11,281 nt of DNA, from contig CAMZIS010000019.1 in the NCBI GenBank assembly GCA_947307285.1, forward strand, positions 1 to 11,281. Reading direction: 5' to 3'. Below are positions 1 to 5,869 of this stretch, piece by piece. How positions within the stretch are numbered: the first letter of the stretch is position 1; each line of letters opens with the position of its first letter. This DNA is from an uncultured Peptococcaceae bacterium. Lineage in GTDB: Bacteria; Bacillota; Dehalobacteriia; UBA4068. The notes below the pieces were generated by a model. The model made no database searches. It was not told the origin of the DNA and was given only the letters and a program-made list of their open reading frames with translations. The translations under genes and the position numbers were made by a program.

Positions 1-501
1 GCCGAAACGGTAGGCAGTAAATACGCGGAGCTGGGGAAAGGGGAGAACTACCGTTTTTATCGCAATACCAACCGGCTGCTGTGGCAGGACGAACGCATCG
101 TGGGCGTGAAGACCGGCACCACGGACGAGGCCGGCCCCTGTCTGGTGGCGGCCCTGCGGGACGGCGAGGCTCTCTATATCAGCGTGGTTTTTGACAGCGC
201 CGACCGCTATGGCGCGTCGCTGCAGCTGCTGAACTATGCCGCCGATAATTACCGTCCGCTCACTCTGGTCCAGGCCGGCGAAGCCGTGGCCTGCCGGGAA
301 GGAGAGCTGCTCTACGCCGCGGATAAGCTCAGCCTAATCCTGCCTCGGAACGATACGACGGAGCTGCGCTTGCGCTGGCAGCTGCCCCGCCGCCTGCAGG
401 TGCTGGATAGCTCAGGCCGGGAGGTGGCGGCCACGGCTTTGCTGACAGCGGACGCCGCGGCAGGAACCGCGCCGACCGCGCCGAATTATCTACCATTCTG
501 A
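1..501 (+). CDS. D-alanyl-D-alanine carboxypeptidase (peptidase S11), C-terminal part
   Basis: This is the 3' part of a gene that begins before the window; 166 residues are present. Enzymes of this family (DacF/PBP5 type) trim the terminal D-Ala of peptidoglycan pentapeptides outside the membrane. The visible fragment carries the third active-site motif of penicillin-binding enzymes, Lys-Thr-Gly, at fragment residues 37-39 in the context GVKTGTTDEAG, preceded by the usual NTNRLLW stretch at 22-28. The Ser-x-x-Lys and Ser-x-Asn motifs would lie upstream. After the catalytic domain comes about 80 residues compatible with a divergent PBP5 C-terminal domain. The protein ends in an Ala/Thr/Pro-rich tail with no obvious amphipathic or hydrophobic membrane anchor, which many family members have. 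It is followed after 36 bases by the M16 peptidase gene, probably in the same operon. Confidence 0.9.
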   Translation, partial: AETVGSKYAELGKGENYRFYRNTNRLLWQDERIVGVKTGTTDEAGPCLVAALRDGEALYISVVFDSADRYGASLQLLNYAADNYRPLTLVQAGEAVACREGELLYAADKLSLILPRNDTTELRLRWQLPRRLQVLDSSGREVAATALLTADAAAGTAPTAPNYLPF

Positions 502-537
502 TTCGAAGTCTGATCTGACGATTCGGCGAGGTTGGTT

Positions 538-1791
538 ATGGCTGAAAAATTCATCCTCAGCAACGGCGTGCGCCTGCTGCTGGAATATATGCCTCATCTG
601 CGCTCTGTTTCCGCCGGCGTGTGGGCCGACACCGGCTCCGCCCGGGAGACCGAGGCCGCATGGGGCGTTTCTCATTTGCTGGAACATATGCTGTTCAAGG
701 GCACGCCTACCCGCACTTCTCTGCAGCTGTCCGCCGCCATGGACGACGTGGGCGGCGTGCTGAACGCTTTCACCTCCAAAGAACAGACCTGCTACTATAC
801 GAAGGCGCTGGACGAAGACCTGGAGCTGTCCCTGGACCTGCTCAGCGATATGTACGCCCGGTCCTTGCTGGACGCCAACGAGCTGGAACGGGAGCGGGGC
901 GTGGTCATAGAAGAGATCAACATGTACGAGGACAGCCCGGACGAGCTGGTGCTGGACCTGTTTTCCTCCGCCATCTGGCCCGATCACAGCTACGGCCGCT
1001 CCATCTCCGGCACGGTGGAGAGCGTCTCCGGCCTGGACCGGCAGACCCTGTACGATTACTGGCTCTCCCGCTACACCGCGGAGAACACGGTGCTGGCCCT
1101 GGCGGGCAACGTCTGTCCGGAGCGGGCCAAAGAGCTGGCGGAAAAGTATTTCGGCGCGCTCAGGCAGGGCGACGGCCCCTTCCCCGAGCCGGAGGCTCCC
1201 GCGTTCAGTGCGGGACAGGCCTTCATCGAAAAGGATATCGAGCAGAACCATATCTGCATGGGCTTCCCCGGCGTCAGTCTGAAGGACGACGACTATTACG
1301 CCGCGGCTATCGTCAGCAACCTGTTCGGCGGTTCCGCCTCCGCCCGCCTGTTCCAGGAGATCCGGGAAAAGCGGGGCCTGGCCTATTCCGCCTTCAGCCA
1401 TCTGGACTGCTTCAAGCTCGGCGGTTCCTTTTTCGCCTACGCCTCCACCCAGCCGGAGAAAACTAACGAGCTGGTGCAGGTCATGGCGGACGAGTTCGCC
1501 CGACTGGCTGTGGAAGGCCTGGCCGCCTCCGACATCGAGCGCAGCAAACGCCAGCTCAAGGGCTCCATGCTCCTGGGTCTGGAAAGCACCAGCTCCACCA
1601 TGAACAAGCTGGGCAAGATGGAACTGGCTCTGGGGCGGGTCTATTCGCCTGAGGAAACGGTGGAAAAACTCATGGCTGTCACCCCGGACGACGTGATGCG
1701 GGTCATCCGCCGCATGGTGCGTCCCGGCGCCTTGGTGCTGGCCCAGGTAGGCCCTACGGACTGCGGTTCTACGGCACAGGAGTTGTTTTGA
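538..1791 (+). CDS. M16 family zinc metallopeptidase (MlpA/YmxG, processing-peptidase-like)
   Basis: A 417-residue insulinase/pitrilysin-superfamily peptidase. The inverted zinc motif His-x-x-Glu-His is at residues 46-50 (HLLEH), and the third zinc ligand is Glu126 in VVIEEI, 76 residues after the last His, the standard spacing. The C-terminal half contains the second M16 lobe, including FGGSASARLFQEIREKRGLAYS. Length matches the single-chain bacterial mitochondrial-processing-peptidase-like members (about 410-430 residues). I chose the ATG at 538 over a TTG at 532 because the GGCGAG ribosome binding site (525-530) is 7 bases from the ATG but only 1 from the TTG. The protein has no signal peptide and is probably cytoplasmic. 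In Bacillus the orthologue (MlpA) lies beside ymxH, as here with dut inserted. The physiological substrate is not evident from the sequence. Confidence 0.95.
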   Translation: MAEKFILSNGVRLLLEYMPHLRSVSAGVWADTGSARETEAAWGVSHLLEHMLFKGTPTRTSLQLSAAMDDVGGVLNAFTSKEQTCYYTKALDEDLELSLDLLSDMYARSLLDANELERERGVVIEEINMYEDSPDELVLDLFSSAIWPDHSYGRSISGTVESVSGLDRQTLYDYWLSRYTAENTVLALAGNVCPERAKELAEKYFGALRQGDGPFPEPEAPAFSAGQAFIEKDIEQNHICMGFPGVSLKDDDYYAAAIVSNLFGGSASARLFQEIREKRGLAYSAFSHLDCFKLGGSFFAYASTQPEKTNELVQVMADEFARLAVEGLAASDIERSKRQLKGSMLLGLESTSSTMNKLGKMELALGRVYSPEETVEKLMAVTPDDVMRVIRRMVRPGALVLAQVGPTDCGSTAQELF

Positions 1792-2234
1792 TGGTCACGC
1801 TGAAGATCAGGACCCTGCCTCATTTTGAAGGTCTGCCCCTGCCCGCATATCAAAGCGACCAGGCCGCCGGGCTGGACCTGCCCGCCGCCGTTACGGAACC
1901 GGTCGTGCTGGCTCCGGGCAAGCGGGCCGCCGTCCCCACCGGCCTTGGGCTGGAGCTGCCCCGGGGCTATGAAGGCCAGGTGCGGCCCCGCAGCGGGCTG
2001 GCCTTGAAGCAGGGCGTCACCGTGCTCAATTCCCCGGGCACGGTGGACGCGGATTACCGGGGCGAGGTCAAGGTCATCCTCATCAATCTGGGAGAGGAAG
2101 ACTTCGTCATCGAACGGGGCATGCGCATCGCCCAGCTGGTAGTGGCCCCGGTGACCCAGGCCAGCATCGAAGTAGCCTCCGAGCTGGCCGACAGCGGCCG
2201 CGGCGCCGGCGGCTTCGGCAGCACCGGCTGGTAG
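1791..2234 (+). CDS. dut: dUTP diphosphatase (dUTPase)
   Basis: A 147-residue trimeric-type dUTPase. It hydrolyses dUTP to dUMP and pyrophosphate in the cytoplasm, keeping uracil out of DNA and supplying dUMP for thymidylate synthesis. All five family motifs are visible in order: AGLDLPA (26-32), PRSG (66-69), GTVDADYRGE (83-92, with catalytic Asp86 and Tyr89), GMRIAQLVV in the C-terminal third, and the glycine-rich RGAGGFGSTG at 137-146 that closes over the substrate. The ATG at 1791 overlaps the TGA stop of the M16 gene by one base (TGATG), indicating translational coupling; a TTG one codon earlier is less likely. No key residue appears to be missing. Confidence 0.97.
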   Translation: MVTLKIRTLPHFEGLPLPAYQSDQAAGLDLPAAVTEPVVLAPGKRAAVPTGLGLELPRGYEGQVRPRSGLALKQGVTVLNSPGTVDADYRGEVKVILINLGEEDFVIERGMRIAQLVVAPVTQASIEVASELADSGRGAGGFGSTGW

Positions 2235-2249
2235 ACTTGCCGTCATAAT

Positions 2250-2287
2250 AACCACCTCCCGGCATAAAGATAAGCGGAGGTGGTTTT
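2250..2287 (+). promoter_or_regulatory. Hairpin whose 3' arm is the ymxH ribosome binding site
   Basis: A perfect 10-bp inverted repeat (AACCACCTCC at 2250-2259, GGAGGTGGTT at 2276-2285) with a 16-base loop lies between dut and the next gene. The 3' arm contains the GGAGGTGG ribosome binding site of the GTG at 2288, so folding would hide it. TTTT follows the stem (2284-2287), so the element could instead, or also, act as a weak intrinsic terminator after dut. Either reading is inference from sequence alone. Confidence 0.6.
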
Positions 2288-2518
2288 GTGCGTTTATCCG
2301 AGTTGGCCGGCAAACGGATCATCAACCTGTACGACGGAGAGATCATCGGCACCGCCGGCGACAGCGATCTGCTGATCGACAGCGTGAGCGGCCTCATCAC
2401 GGAGATCATCATCCCGCCCGGCCGGGGTCCGGCCGCCGCCCGGCGGCCTTTGCGTATCCCCTGGTCCGCGGTGCGCAAGATCGGCGCCGAGGTCATCGTG
2501 GTGGATATCGAGTATTGA
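2288..2518 (+). CDS. ymxH: YlmC/YmxH family PRC-barrel protein
   Basis: A 76-residue protein beginning MRLSELAGKRIINLYDGEIIG and running through a single small beta-rich PRC-barrel-like domain to the C-terminus (IVVDIEY). It matches the YlmC/YmxH family, often labelled sporulation proteins in Bacillota, though the biochemical role is unknown and the family also occurs in organisms not known to sporulate. An internal Pro/Arg/Ala-rich loop (about residues 43-55) is typical. It starts at GTG 2288, with GGAGGTGG at 2276-2283, and that ribosome binding site lies inside a 10-bp hairpin. It follows dut by 53 bases and precedes the MBL-fold gene by 25 bases. The symbol ymxH rather than ylmC is chosen because the gene neighbours an M16 peptidase. 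Confidence 0.85.
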   Translation: MRLSELAGKRIINLYDGEIIGTAGDSDLLIDSVSGLITEIIIPPGRGPAAARRPLRIPWSAVRKIGAEVIVVDIEY

Positions 2519-2543
2519 AAAGCTGAAGGAAAGGAGGGAGCCC

Positions 2544-3446
2544 GTGAAAAAACGCCGCTGCGTTTGGATAGCCTTGCTGCTGGTTGCGGCCCTGGCTCTG
2601 GGGCTCGCCTGGTCCTTCCATCTTTTCGACGGTCCGGCCATGCTGACCGGGGCCGACGTGGCCGACTGGGACGGCAAAGGCATCGAGCTGCGCTTTTTCG
2701 ACGTGGGACAAGCCGACAGCATCCTGGTGCGCTGCGGCGATGAGGCCATGCTGGTGGACGGCGGCAACCGGGACGACGGGCCGCAGCTGCTGGCTGACCT
2801 GGAGGCCCTGGGCGTCAGGCGCTTTGCCTGCGTGGTCTGCACCCATCCTCATGAGGATCATGCCGGCGGCCTGTCTTATCTGATCGACCGCATCCCCATG
2901 CAGCGGGCGCTGGCCCCCTGCCGGGAAGCGGACAACTACTGGTTCAGCGACTTTGCGGCCAAGGCAGGGGAGAGCTGCGGTCTTACCGTGCCCGCTCCGG
3001 GTGACGAGTTTCCTTTGGGCGAAGCCGCCGTGCAGGTGCTGGGTCCTTTGCGCTGGCATGAGGATATGAACGACAATTCCATCATCCTGCGCATAGTCTA
3101 CGGCGACGTCGCCTTCCTGCTCACCGGCGACGCCACTTGGGTCGCCGAAGGCGAGCTGGTCGATTCCGGCGCTGATCTCAAGGCCGATTTACTGAAGGCG
3201 GGCCATCACGGCGCCAATTCCTCCAGCAGCTATCATTTTCTGGAGCTGGCAGCCCCGGATTACGCGGTGATATCCGTGGGCGCGGACAACGAGCACGGCC
3301 ACCCCGGCGCATACACGCTGGACCGCATGAGCGACGCCGGCATCCGCGTATTGCGCACGGACCAGCTGGGCACCATAGTCTGCCGCAGCGACGGCAAGAG
3401 GCTCTATATAGGAGCGCCGGAAAAGAACGACGAGGCGGAAAAATGA
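2544..3446 (+). CDS. Membrane-anchored or exported ComEC-type metallo-beta-lactamase-fold hydrolase
   Basis: A 300-residue protein with a basic N-terminus and one hydrophobic segment (about residues 7-25), a signal peptide or membrane anchor, placing the catalytic domain outside the membrane. The rest is a metallo-beta-lactamase domain of the ComEC/Rec2 C-terminal type: FFDVGQADSILV (51-62), LVDGGN (70-75), the metal-binding HPHEDH (101-106), then LTGDA, LKAGHHGAN and GHPG in the expected order. In ComEC this domain is fused to a channel and linked to nuclease activity during DNA uptake. Here it stands alone without the multi-helix competence channel, as in many Bacillota, and its substrate is unknown. 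The GTG start at 2544 has AAGGAGG at 2531-2537. It follows ymxH by 25 bases and is probably the last gene of the run. Confidence 0.9.
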   Translation: MKKRRCVWIALLLVAALALGLAWSFHLFDGPAMLTGADVADWDGKGIELRFFDVGQADSILVRCGDEAMLVDGGNRDDGPQLLADLEALGVRRFACVVCTHPHEDHAGGLSYLIDRIPMQRALAPCREADNYWFSDFAAKAGESCGLTVPAPGDEFPLGEAAVQVLGPLRWHEDMNDNSIILRIVYGDVAFLLTGDATWVAEGELVDSGADLKADLLKAGHHGANSSSSYHFLELAAPDYAVISVGADNEHGHPGAYTLDRMSDAGIRVLRTDQLGTIVCRSDGKRLYIGAPEKNDEAEK

Positions 3447-3478
3447 CCGAAACGGCTGCCGTCCCCGGCATTCCGCGG

Positions 3479-3506
3479 TTGACTTCCGCCAAACTGGTGA
3501 TATTAT
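3479..3506 (+). promoter_or_regulatory. Sigma-A promoter with extended -10, upstream of mrp
   Basis: TTGACT (3479-3484) and TATTAT (3501-3506) are separated by 16 bases, and a TG one base upstream of the -10 (3498-3499) makes an extended -10. Transcription would begin near 3513, giving a leader of about 55 bases before mrp. This suggests mrp starts its own transcript instead of relying on the upstream operon. Confidence 0.65.
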
Positions 3507-3523
3507 AGAAAGGAAAGACATCA

Positions 3524-3546
3524 TCGGCCTTTGCTGCAGAGGCCGA
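3524..3546 (+). promoter_or_regulatory. Hairpin in the mrp 5' leader
   Basis: TCGGCCT (3524-3530) pairs with AGGCCGA (3540-3546). The inner bases can extend the stem to about 10 bp with one G-U pair and a CTG loop (3534-3536). It sits just after the predicted transcription start and ends 21 bases before the mrp ATG, leaving the GAGGAGG ribosome binding site free. No T-run follows, so it is more likely an RNA-stabilising or regulatory stem than a terminator. Confidence 0.45.
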
Positions 3547-3567
3547 CTTTATAAAAGAGGAGGAAGT

Positions 3568-4389
3568 ATGAGTCAGTCTTGCGATCATAACTGCAGTTCC
3601 TGCAAGGATAAATGTGAGGAAAAGAGCTTCCAGATAGCGGGCAACGAAAAATCCACCGTGAAACGGGTCATCGGCGTGGTCTCCGGCAAGGGCGGCGTGG
3701 GCAAATCCCTGGTCACCTCTCTGCTGGCCTGCGCCGTGCAGAAAAAGGGCCTGTCCGCCGCCGTGCTGGACGCGGATATCACCGGCCCCTCCATCCCCCG
3801 CATGTTCGGCGTCAGCGGCTCCCCGGAAATGGACCTGGACGGCGACGGCCTGCTGCCCAAGGAAAGCAAGTACGGCGTGCGCATCATGTCCACGTCCCTG
3901 TTGCTGGAAAACGAGGACGACCCGGTGGTCTTCCGCGGCCCGGTCATCGCCAACACGGTCAAGCAGTTCTGGACGGACATCGTCTGGGGCCAGGTGGACG
4001 TGATGTTGGTCGACATGCCTCCCGGCACCGGCGACGTGCCCCTGACTGTGTTCCAGTCCCTGCCCGTGGACGGCATCATCGTGGTCACCTCTCCTCAGGA
4101 GCTGGTGGGCCGCATCGTGGGCAAGGCGGTGAAGATGGCGAAGATGATGAACATCCCCGTGCTGGGTCTGGTGGAAAACATGTCCTATTTCCAGTGCCCG
4201 GACTGCGGCGCCCGTCACGAGATCTTCGGCGCCAGCCGCCTGGATGAGATCGCGGCCCGCTACGAGATCGGCCGCACCGCCCGCCTGCCCATGGATCCTC
4301 AGCTGGCCGCCCTGTGCGATAAGGGCGGGATAGAGGAATATCAGGGCCTGCCCCTGGAAGAACTGGCTCAGGTGGTACTGGGCAAATAA
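3568..4389 (+). CDS. mrp: Mrp/Nbp35-type P-loop ATPase, Fe-S cluster carrier
   Basis: A 273-residue cytoplasmic ATPase of the Mrp/Nbp35/ApbC family, whose members bind and transfer Fe-S clusters. The deviant Walker A motif GKGGVGKS is at residues 40-47, with the signature Lys41 as well as the P-loop Lys46. It is followed by DADITGPSIPRM, the Walker B-like VDVMLVDMPPGTGD, and the C-terminal cluster-binding pair Cys-Pro-Asp-Cys at 210-213, which bridges the dimer in this family. The N-terminus has four cysteines (5, 9, 12, 16; C-x3-C-x2-C-x3-C), resembling the extra N-terminal cluster site of Nbp35 rather than the short E. coli-type Mrp. There is no N-terminal MIP18/DUF59 domain. The ATG at 3568 has GAGGAGG just upstream. 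It probably has its own promoter at 3479-3506. Confidence 0.95.
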   Translation: MSQSCDHNCSSCKDKCEEKSFQIAGNEKSTVKRVIGVVSGKGGVGKSLVTSLLACAVQKKGLSAAVLDADITGPSIPRMFGVSGSPEMDLDGDGLLPKESKYGVRIMSTSLLLENEDDPVVFRGPVIANTVKQFWTDIVWGQVDVMLVDMPPGTGDVPLTVFQSLPVDGIIVVTSPQELVGRIVGKAVKMAKMMNIPVLGLVENMSYFQCPDCGARHEIFGASRLDEIAARYEIGRTARLPMDPQLAALCDKGGIEEYQGLPLEELAQVVLGK

Positions 4390-4441
4390 GACGTATTGTG
4401 AAAGTCGCCGGAACGGTTCCGAGCTTTTGCGGACAGGACAG

Positions 4442-4469
4442 CCGGGACCGCCCTGCTTTTCCCGGGCGG
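4442..4469 (+). promoter_or_regulatory. Two mutually exclusive hairpins in the mrp-racemase gap
   Basis: The 125-base gap (4390-4514) shows no convincing promoter. It holds CCGGGA (4442-4447) pairing with TCCCGG (4460-4465), and CCGCCC (4448-4453) pairing with GGGCGG (4464-4469). The right arms overlap at 4464-4465, so only one stem can form at a time. A smaller stem (CGGAA/TTCCG) before an AGCTTTT lies upstream, near 4418-4437. This could be a leader switch or processing site between mrp and the racemase, or chance in GC-rich DNA. Confidence 0.3.
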
Positions 4470-4514
4470 GCACACCCCGTACAAGATCAGCCCATGATAA
4501 AAGGAGGAAGGGAT

Positions 4515-5615
4515 ATGGATTTCCCCCGCGTGCTGATAGACCAGCAAAAGCTGCTTGACAACATCAATCTTCTGGCCGACTTCTGCCACGGCCGGGGCAT
4601 GACCATGGCCGCGGTGGGCAAAGGCGCGGCCGCCCACCCCGCCGTGATGGCCGCGGCGGAAGCGAGTCGGGCGGATTTCATCGCCGACGCCCGCATGGAC
4701 AATCTGGAGCGCGTTTCCGGGGCCAAGCCGAAAATGCTGCTGCGCATAACCATGCCCTCTGCCGTGGAGCGGGTGGTGAAGGGCTGCGACGTCAGCGCCC
4801 AAAGCGAGATCGCCACCGTGCGCCTGCTGGGCGAAGCCGCCCGCAAACTGGGGAAGCGCCATAAGGTCATGCTCATGACCGATCTGGGCGACCTTCGGGA
4901 AGGCGTGTTCTTCCGCGACCGGCAGGCTTTGAAGGCCCTGGCCGAAGCCGTGCTGGAGCAGCCCTCGCTGGAGCTGTACGGCCTGGGCGTGAACCTGTCC
5001 TGCTTCGGCGGGATCATGCCCGACGCGGAAAACATGGGCAATCTGATCGAGCTGGCGGCCCTGCTGCGGCAGGATTACGGCGTGGAACTGCCCCTGGTCT
5101 CCGGCGGCGCCACCTCCAACCTGCCCACGGCAGTGGCGGGGGCCTATCCTTTGGGCCCGGGCGGCGTCACCAACCTGCGTCTGGGCGAATCCTGGCTGCT
5201 GGGCTCCGACGCCTCCGGCGATCGAATGGTCAACACCCTGCCCGGTCTGGAAAAGATGCACGACGACACGCTGATCCTGGAATGCGAGCTGGTGGAGGTG
5301 CAGACCAAGCCCTCCAAGCCCATCGGCAACACCGGCCACAACGCCTTCGGCGAGGAAGTGGATTTCGTCGATCAGGGCACCATGCTGCGGGGCGTGTGCG
5401 CCATGGGCCGGCAGGACGCCAATCTGGACGGGCTCATCCCCCTGGACCAGCGGGTGCGGGTGCTGGGCGGCAGCTCCGACCACACCATAGTGGACCTCTC
5501 CGACGCGCCTGAATACAAGGTCGGGGACGTGCTGCGCTTCCGCATGAGCTACGGCTGCATGCTGCAGGCCTTCACCAGCCCCTACGTGACCAAGCGGGTC
5601 TCGCAGAGCCTGTGA
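4515..5615 (+). CDS. Alanine/ornithine racemase family PLP-dependent enzyme
   Basis: A 366-residue protein with the alanine-racemase-type TIM barrel and C-terminal beta domain. It belongs to the subgroup containing clostridial ornithine racemase rather than the classical Alr. The opening PRVLIDQQKLLDNINLL and the PLP-binding lysine in AAVGKGAAAHP (Lys36) are followed by family-typical stretches: FIADARMDNLERV, MLLRITMPS, DLGDLREGVF, NLSCFGG, NLRLGESWLLG, MGRQD, GSSDH and FRMSYGCMLQAFTSPYV. The expected reaction is racemisation of a small amino acid such as ornithine or alanine; the substrate cannot be read from sequence. The genes of the ornithine fermentation pathway are not nearby. The ATG at 4515 follows AAGGAGG (4501-4507) by 7 bases and matches the usual family N-terminus, so an in-frame extension to 4398 is rejected. 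A strong terminator follows. Confidence 0.88.
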   Translation: MDFPRVLIDQQKLLDNINLLADFCHGRGMTMAAVGKGAAAHPAVMAAAEASRADFIADARMDNLERVSGAKPKMLLRITMPSAVERVVKGCDVSAQSEIATVRLLGEAARKLGKRHKVMLMTDLGDLREGVFFRDRQALKALAEAVLEQPSLELYGLGVNLSCFGGIMPDAENMGNLIELAALLRQDYGVELPLVSGGATSNLPTAVAGAYPLGPGGVTNLRLGESWLLGSDASGDRMVNTLPGLEKMHDDTLILECELVEVQTKPSKPIGNTGHNAFGEEVDFVDQGTMLRGVCAMGRQDANLDGLIPLDQRVRVLGGSSDHTIVDLSDAPEYKVGDVLRFRMSYGCMLQAFTSPYVTKRVSQSL

Positions 5616-5631
5616 CAACTGTGACAGCATC

Positions 5632-5661
5632 AAGGCTGCCTCTTTGGAGGCAGCCTTTTTT
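5632..5661 (+). terminator. Intrinsic terminator after the racemase gene
   Basis: An 11-bp perfect stem (5632-5642 with 5647-5657, core GGCTGCCTC/GAGGCAGCC) with a TTTG loop is followed by a run of six T (5656-5661). It begins 17 bases after the racemase stop and separates this unit from nhaC. Confidence 0.92.
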
Positions 5662-5699
5662 CGCGTCCGGTATAGCTGGCGTTAAAAATTATACAGCGA

Positions 5700-5760
5700 C
5701 TTTATGCATGACGTTTTTTTCCGCAAAAAGCCTGTCATAAAGCCAATTTTGCCATAAAAG
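5700..5760 (+). repeat. Repeated CATAAAG words upstream of the nhaC promoter
   Basis: CTTTATG (5700-5706) is the inverse of CATAAAG (5736-5742), and a near copy CATAAAAG (5753-5760) follows 17 bases further on, ending just before the -35 box. The surrounding 100 bases are AT-rich in an otherwise GC-rich window. They may be operator half-sites or an UP-like element; there is no direct evidence for a binding protein. Confidence 0.3.
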
Positions 5761-5763
5761 AAA

Positions 5764-5792
5764 TTGACAGCTTAAAAGGCATGGGTTATAAT
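5764..5792 (+). promoter_or_regulatory. Perfect-consensus sigma-A promoter for nhaC
   Basis: TTGACA (5764-5769), a 17-base spacer, and TATAAT (5787-5792): both hexamers match consensus exactly at the optimal spacing. The predicted start is near 5799, giving a leader of about 70 bases. Together with the codon bias of nhaC this suggests strong expression unless repressed. Confidence 0.92.
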
Positions 5793-5801
5793 TTATCTGT
5801 T

Positions 5802-5828
5802 AAGAAAGGATGTTTTTCATCTTTTCTT
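5802..5828 (+). promoter_or_regulatory. Hairpin at the 5' end of the nhaC leader
   Basis: AAGAAAGGATG (5802-5812) pairs with CATCTTTTCTT (5818-5828), 11 bp including one G-U, around a five-T loop. It would form within a few bases of the predicted transcript start. GGATG (5808-5812) can alternatively pair with CATCC (5834-5838), so two exclusive folds exist. The AAGGAGG ribosome binding site (5858-5864) is outside both. Confidence 0.45.
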
Positions 5829-5869
5829 GAAATCATCCATTTATAAAATCTTTGAAAAAGGAGGAAGTT

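Noticed and set aside
490..1401. A 303-codon minus-strand open frame opposite the M16 peptidase
   Set aside because: Low-complexity Gly/Val/His translation opposite a gene with intact catalytic motifs.
3457..3470. Small TGCCG/CGGCA stem after the MBL gene as a terminator
   Set aside because: Only 5 bp and no T-run follows.
3178..4473. A 431-codon minus-strand open frame opposite the MBL gene end and mrp
   Set aside because: Spans two well-supported plus-strand genes and the promoter between them; its composition is of antisense type and there is no ribosome binding site support.
4398..4514. An N-terminal extension of the racemase by 39 residues
   Set aside because: The AAGGAGG site at 4501-4507 and the conserved family N-terminus both point to ATG 4515; the extension lies in the hairpin-bearing gap.
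4368..5633. A 421-codon minus-strand open frame opposite the racemase
   Set aside because: A codon-bias shadow: a His/Gln/Gly-rich translation opposite a gene with a clear family match.
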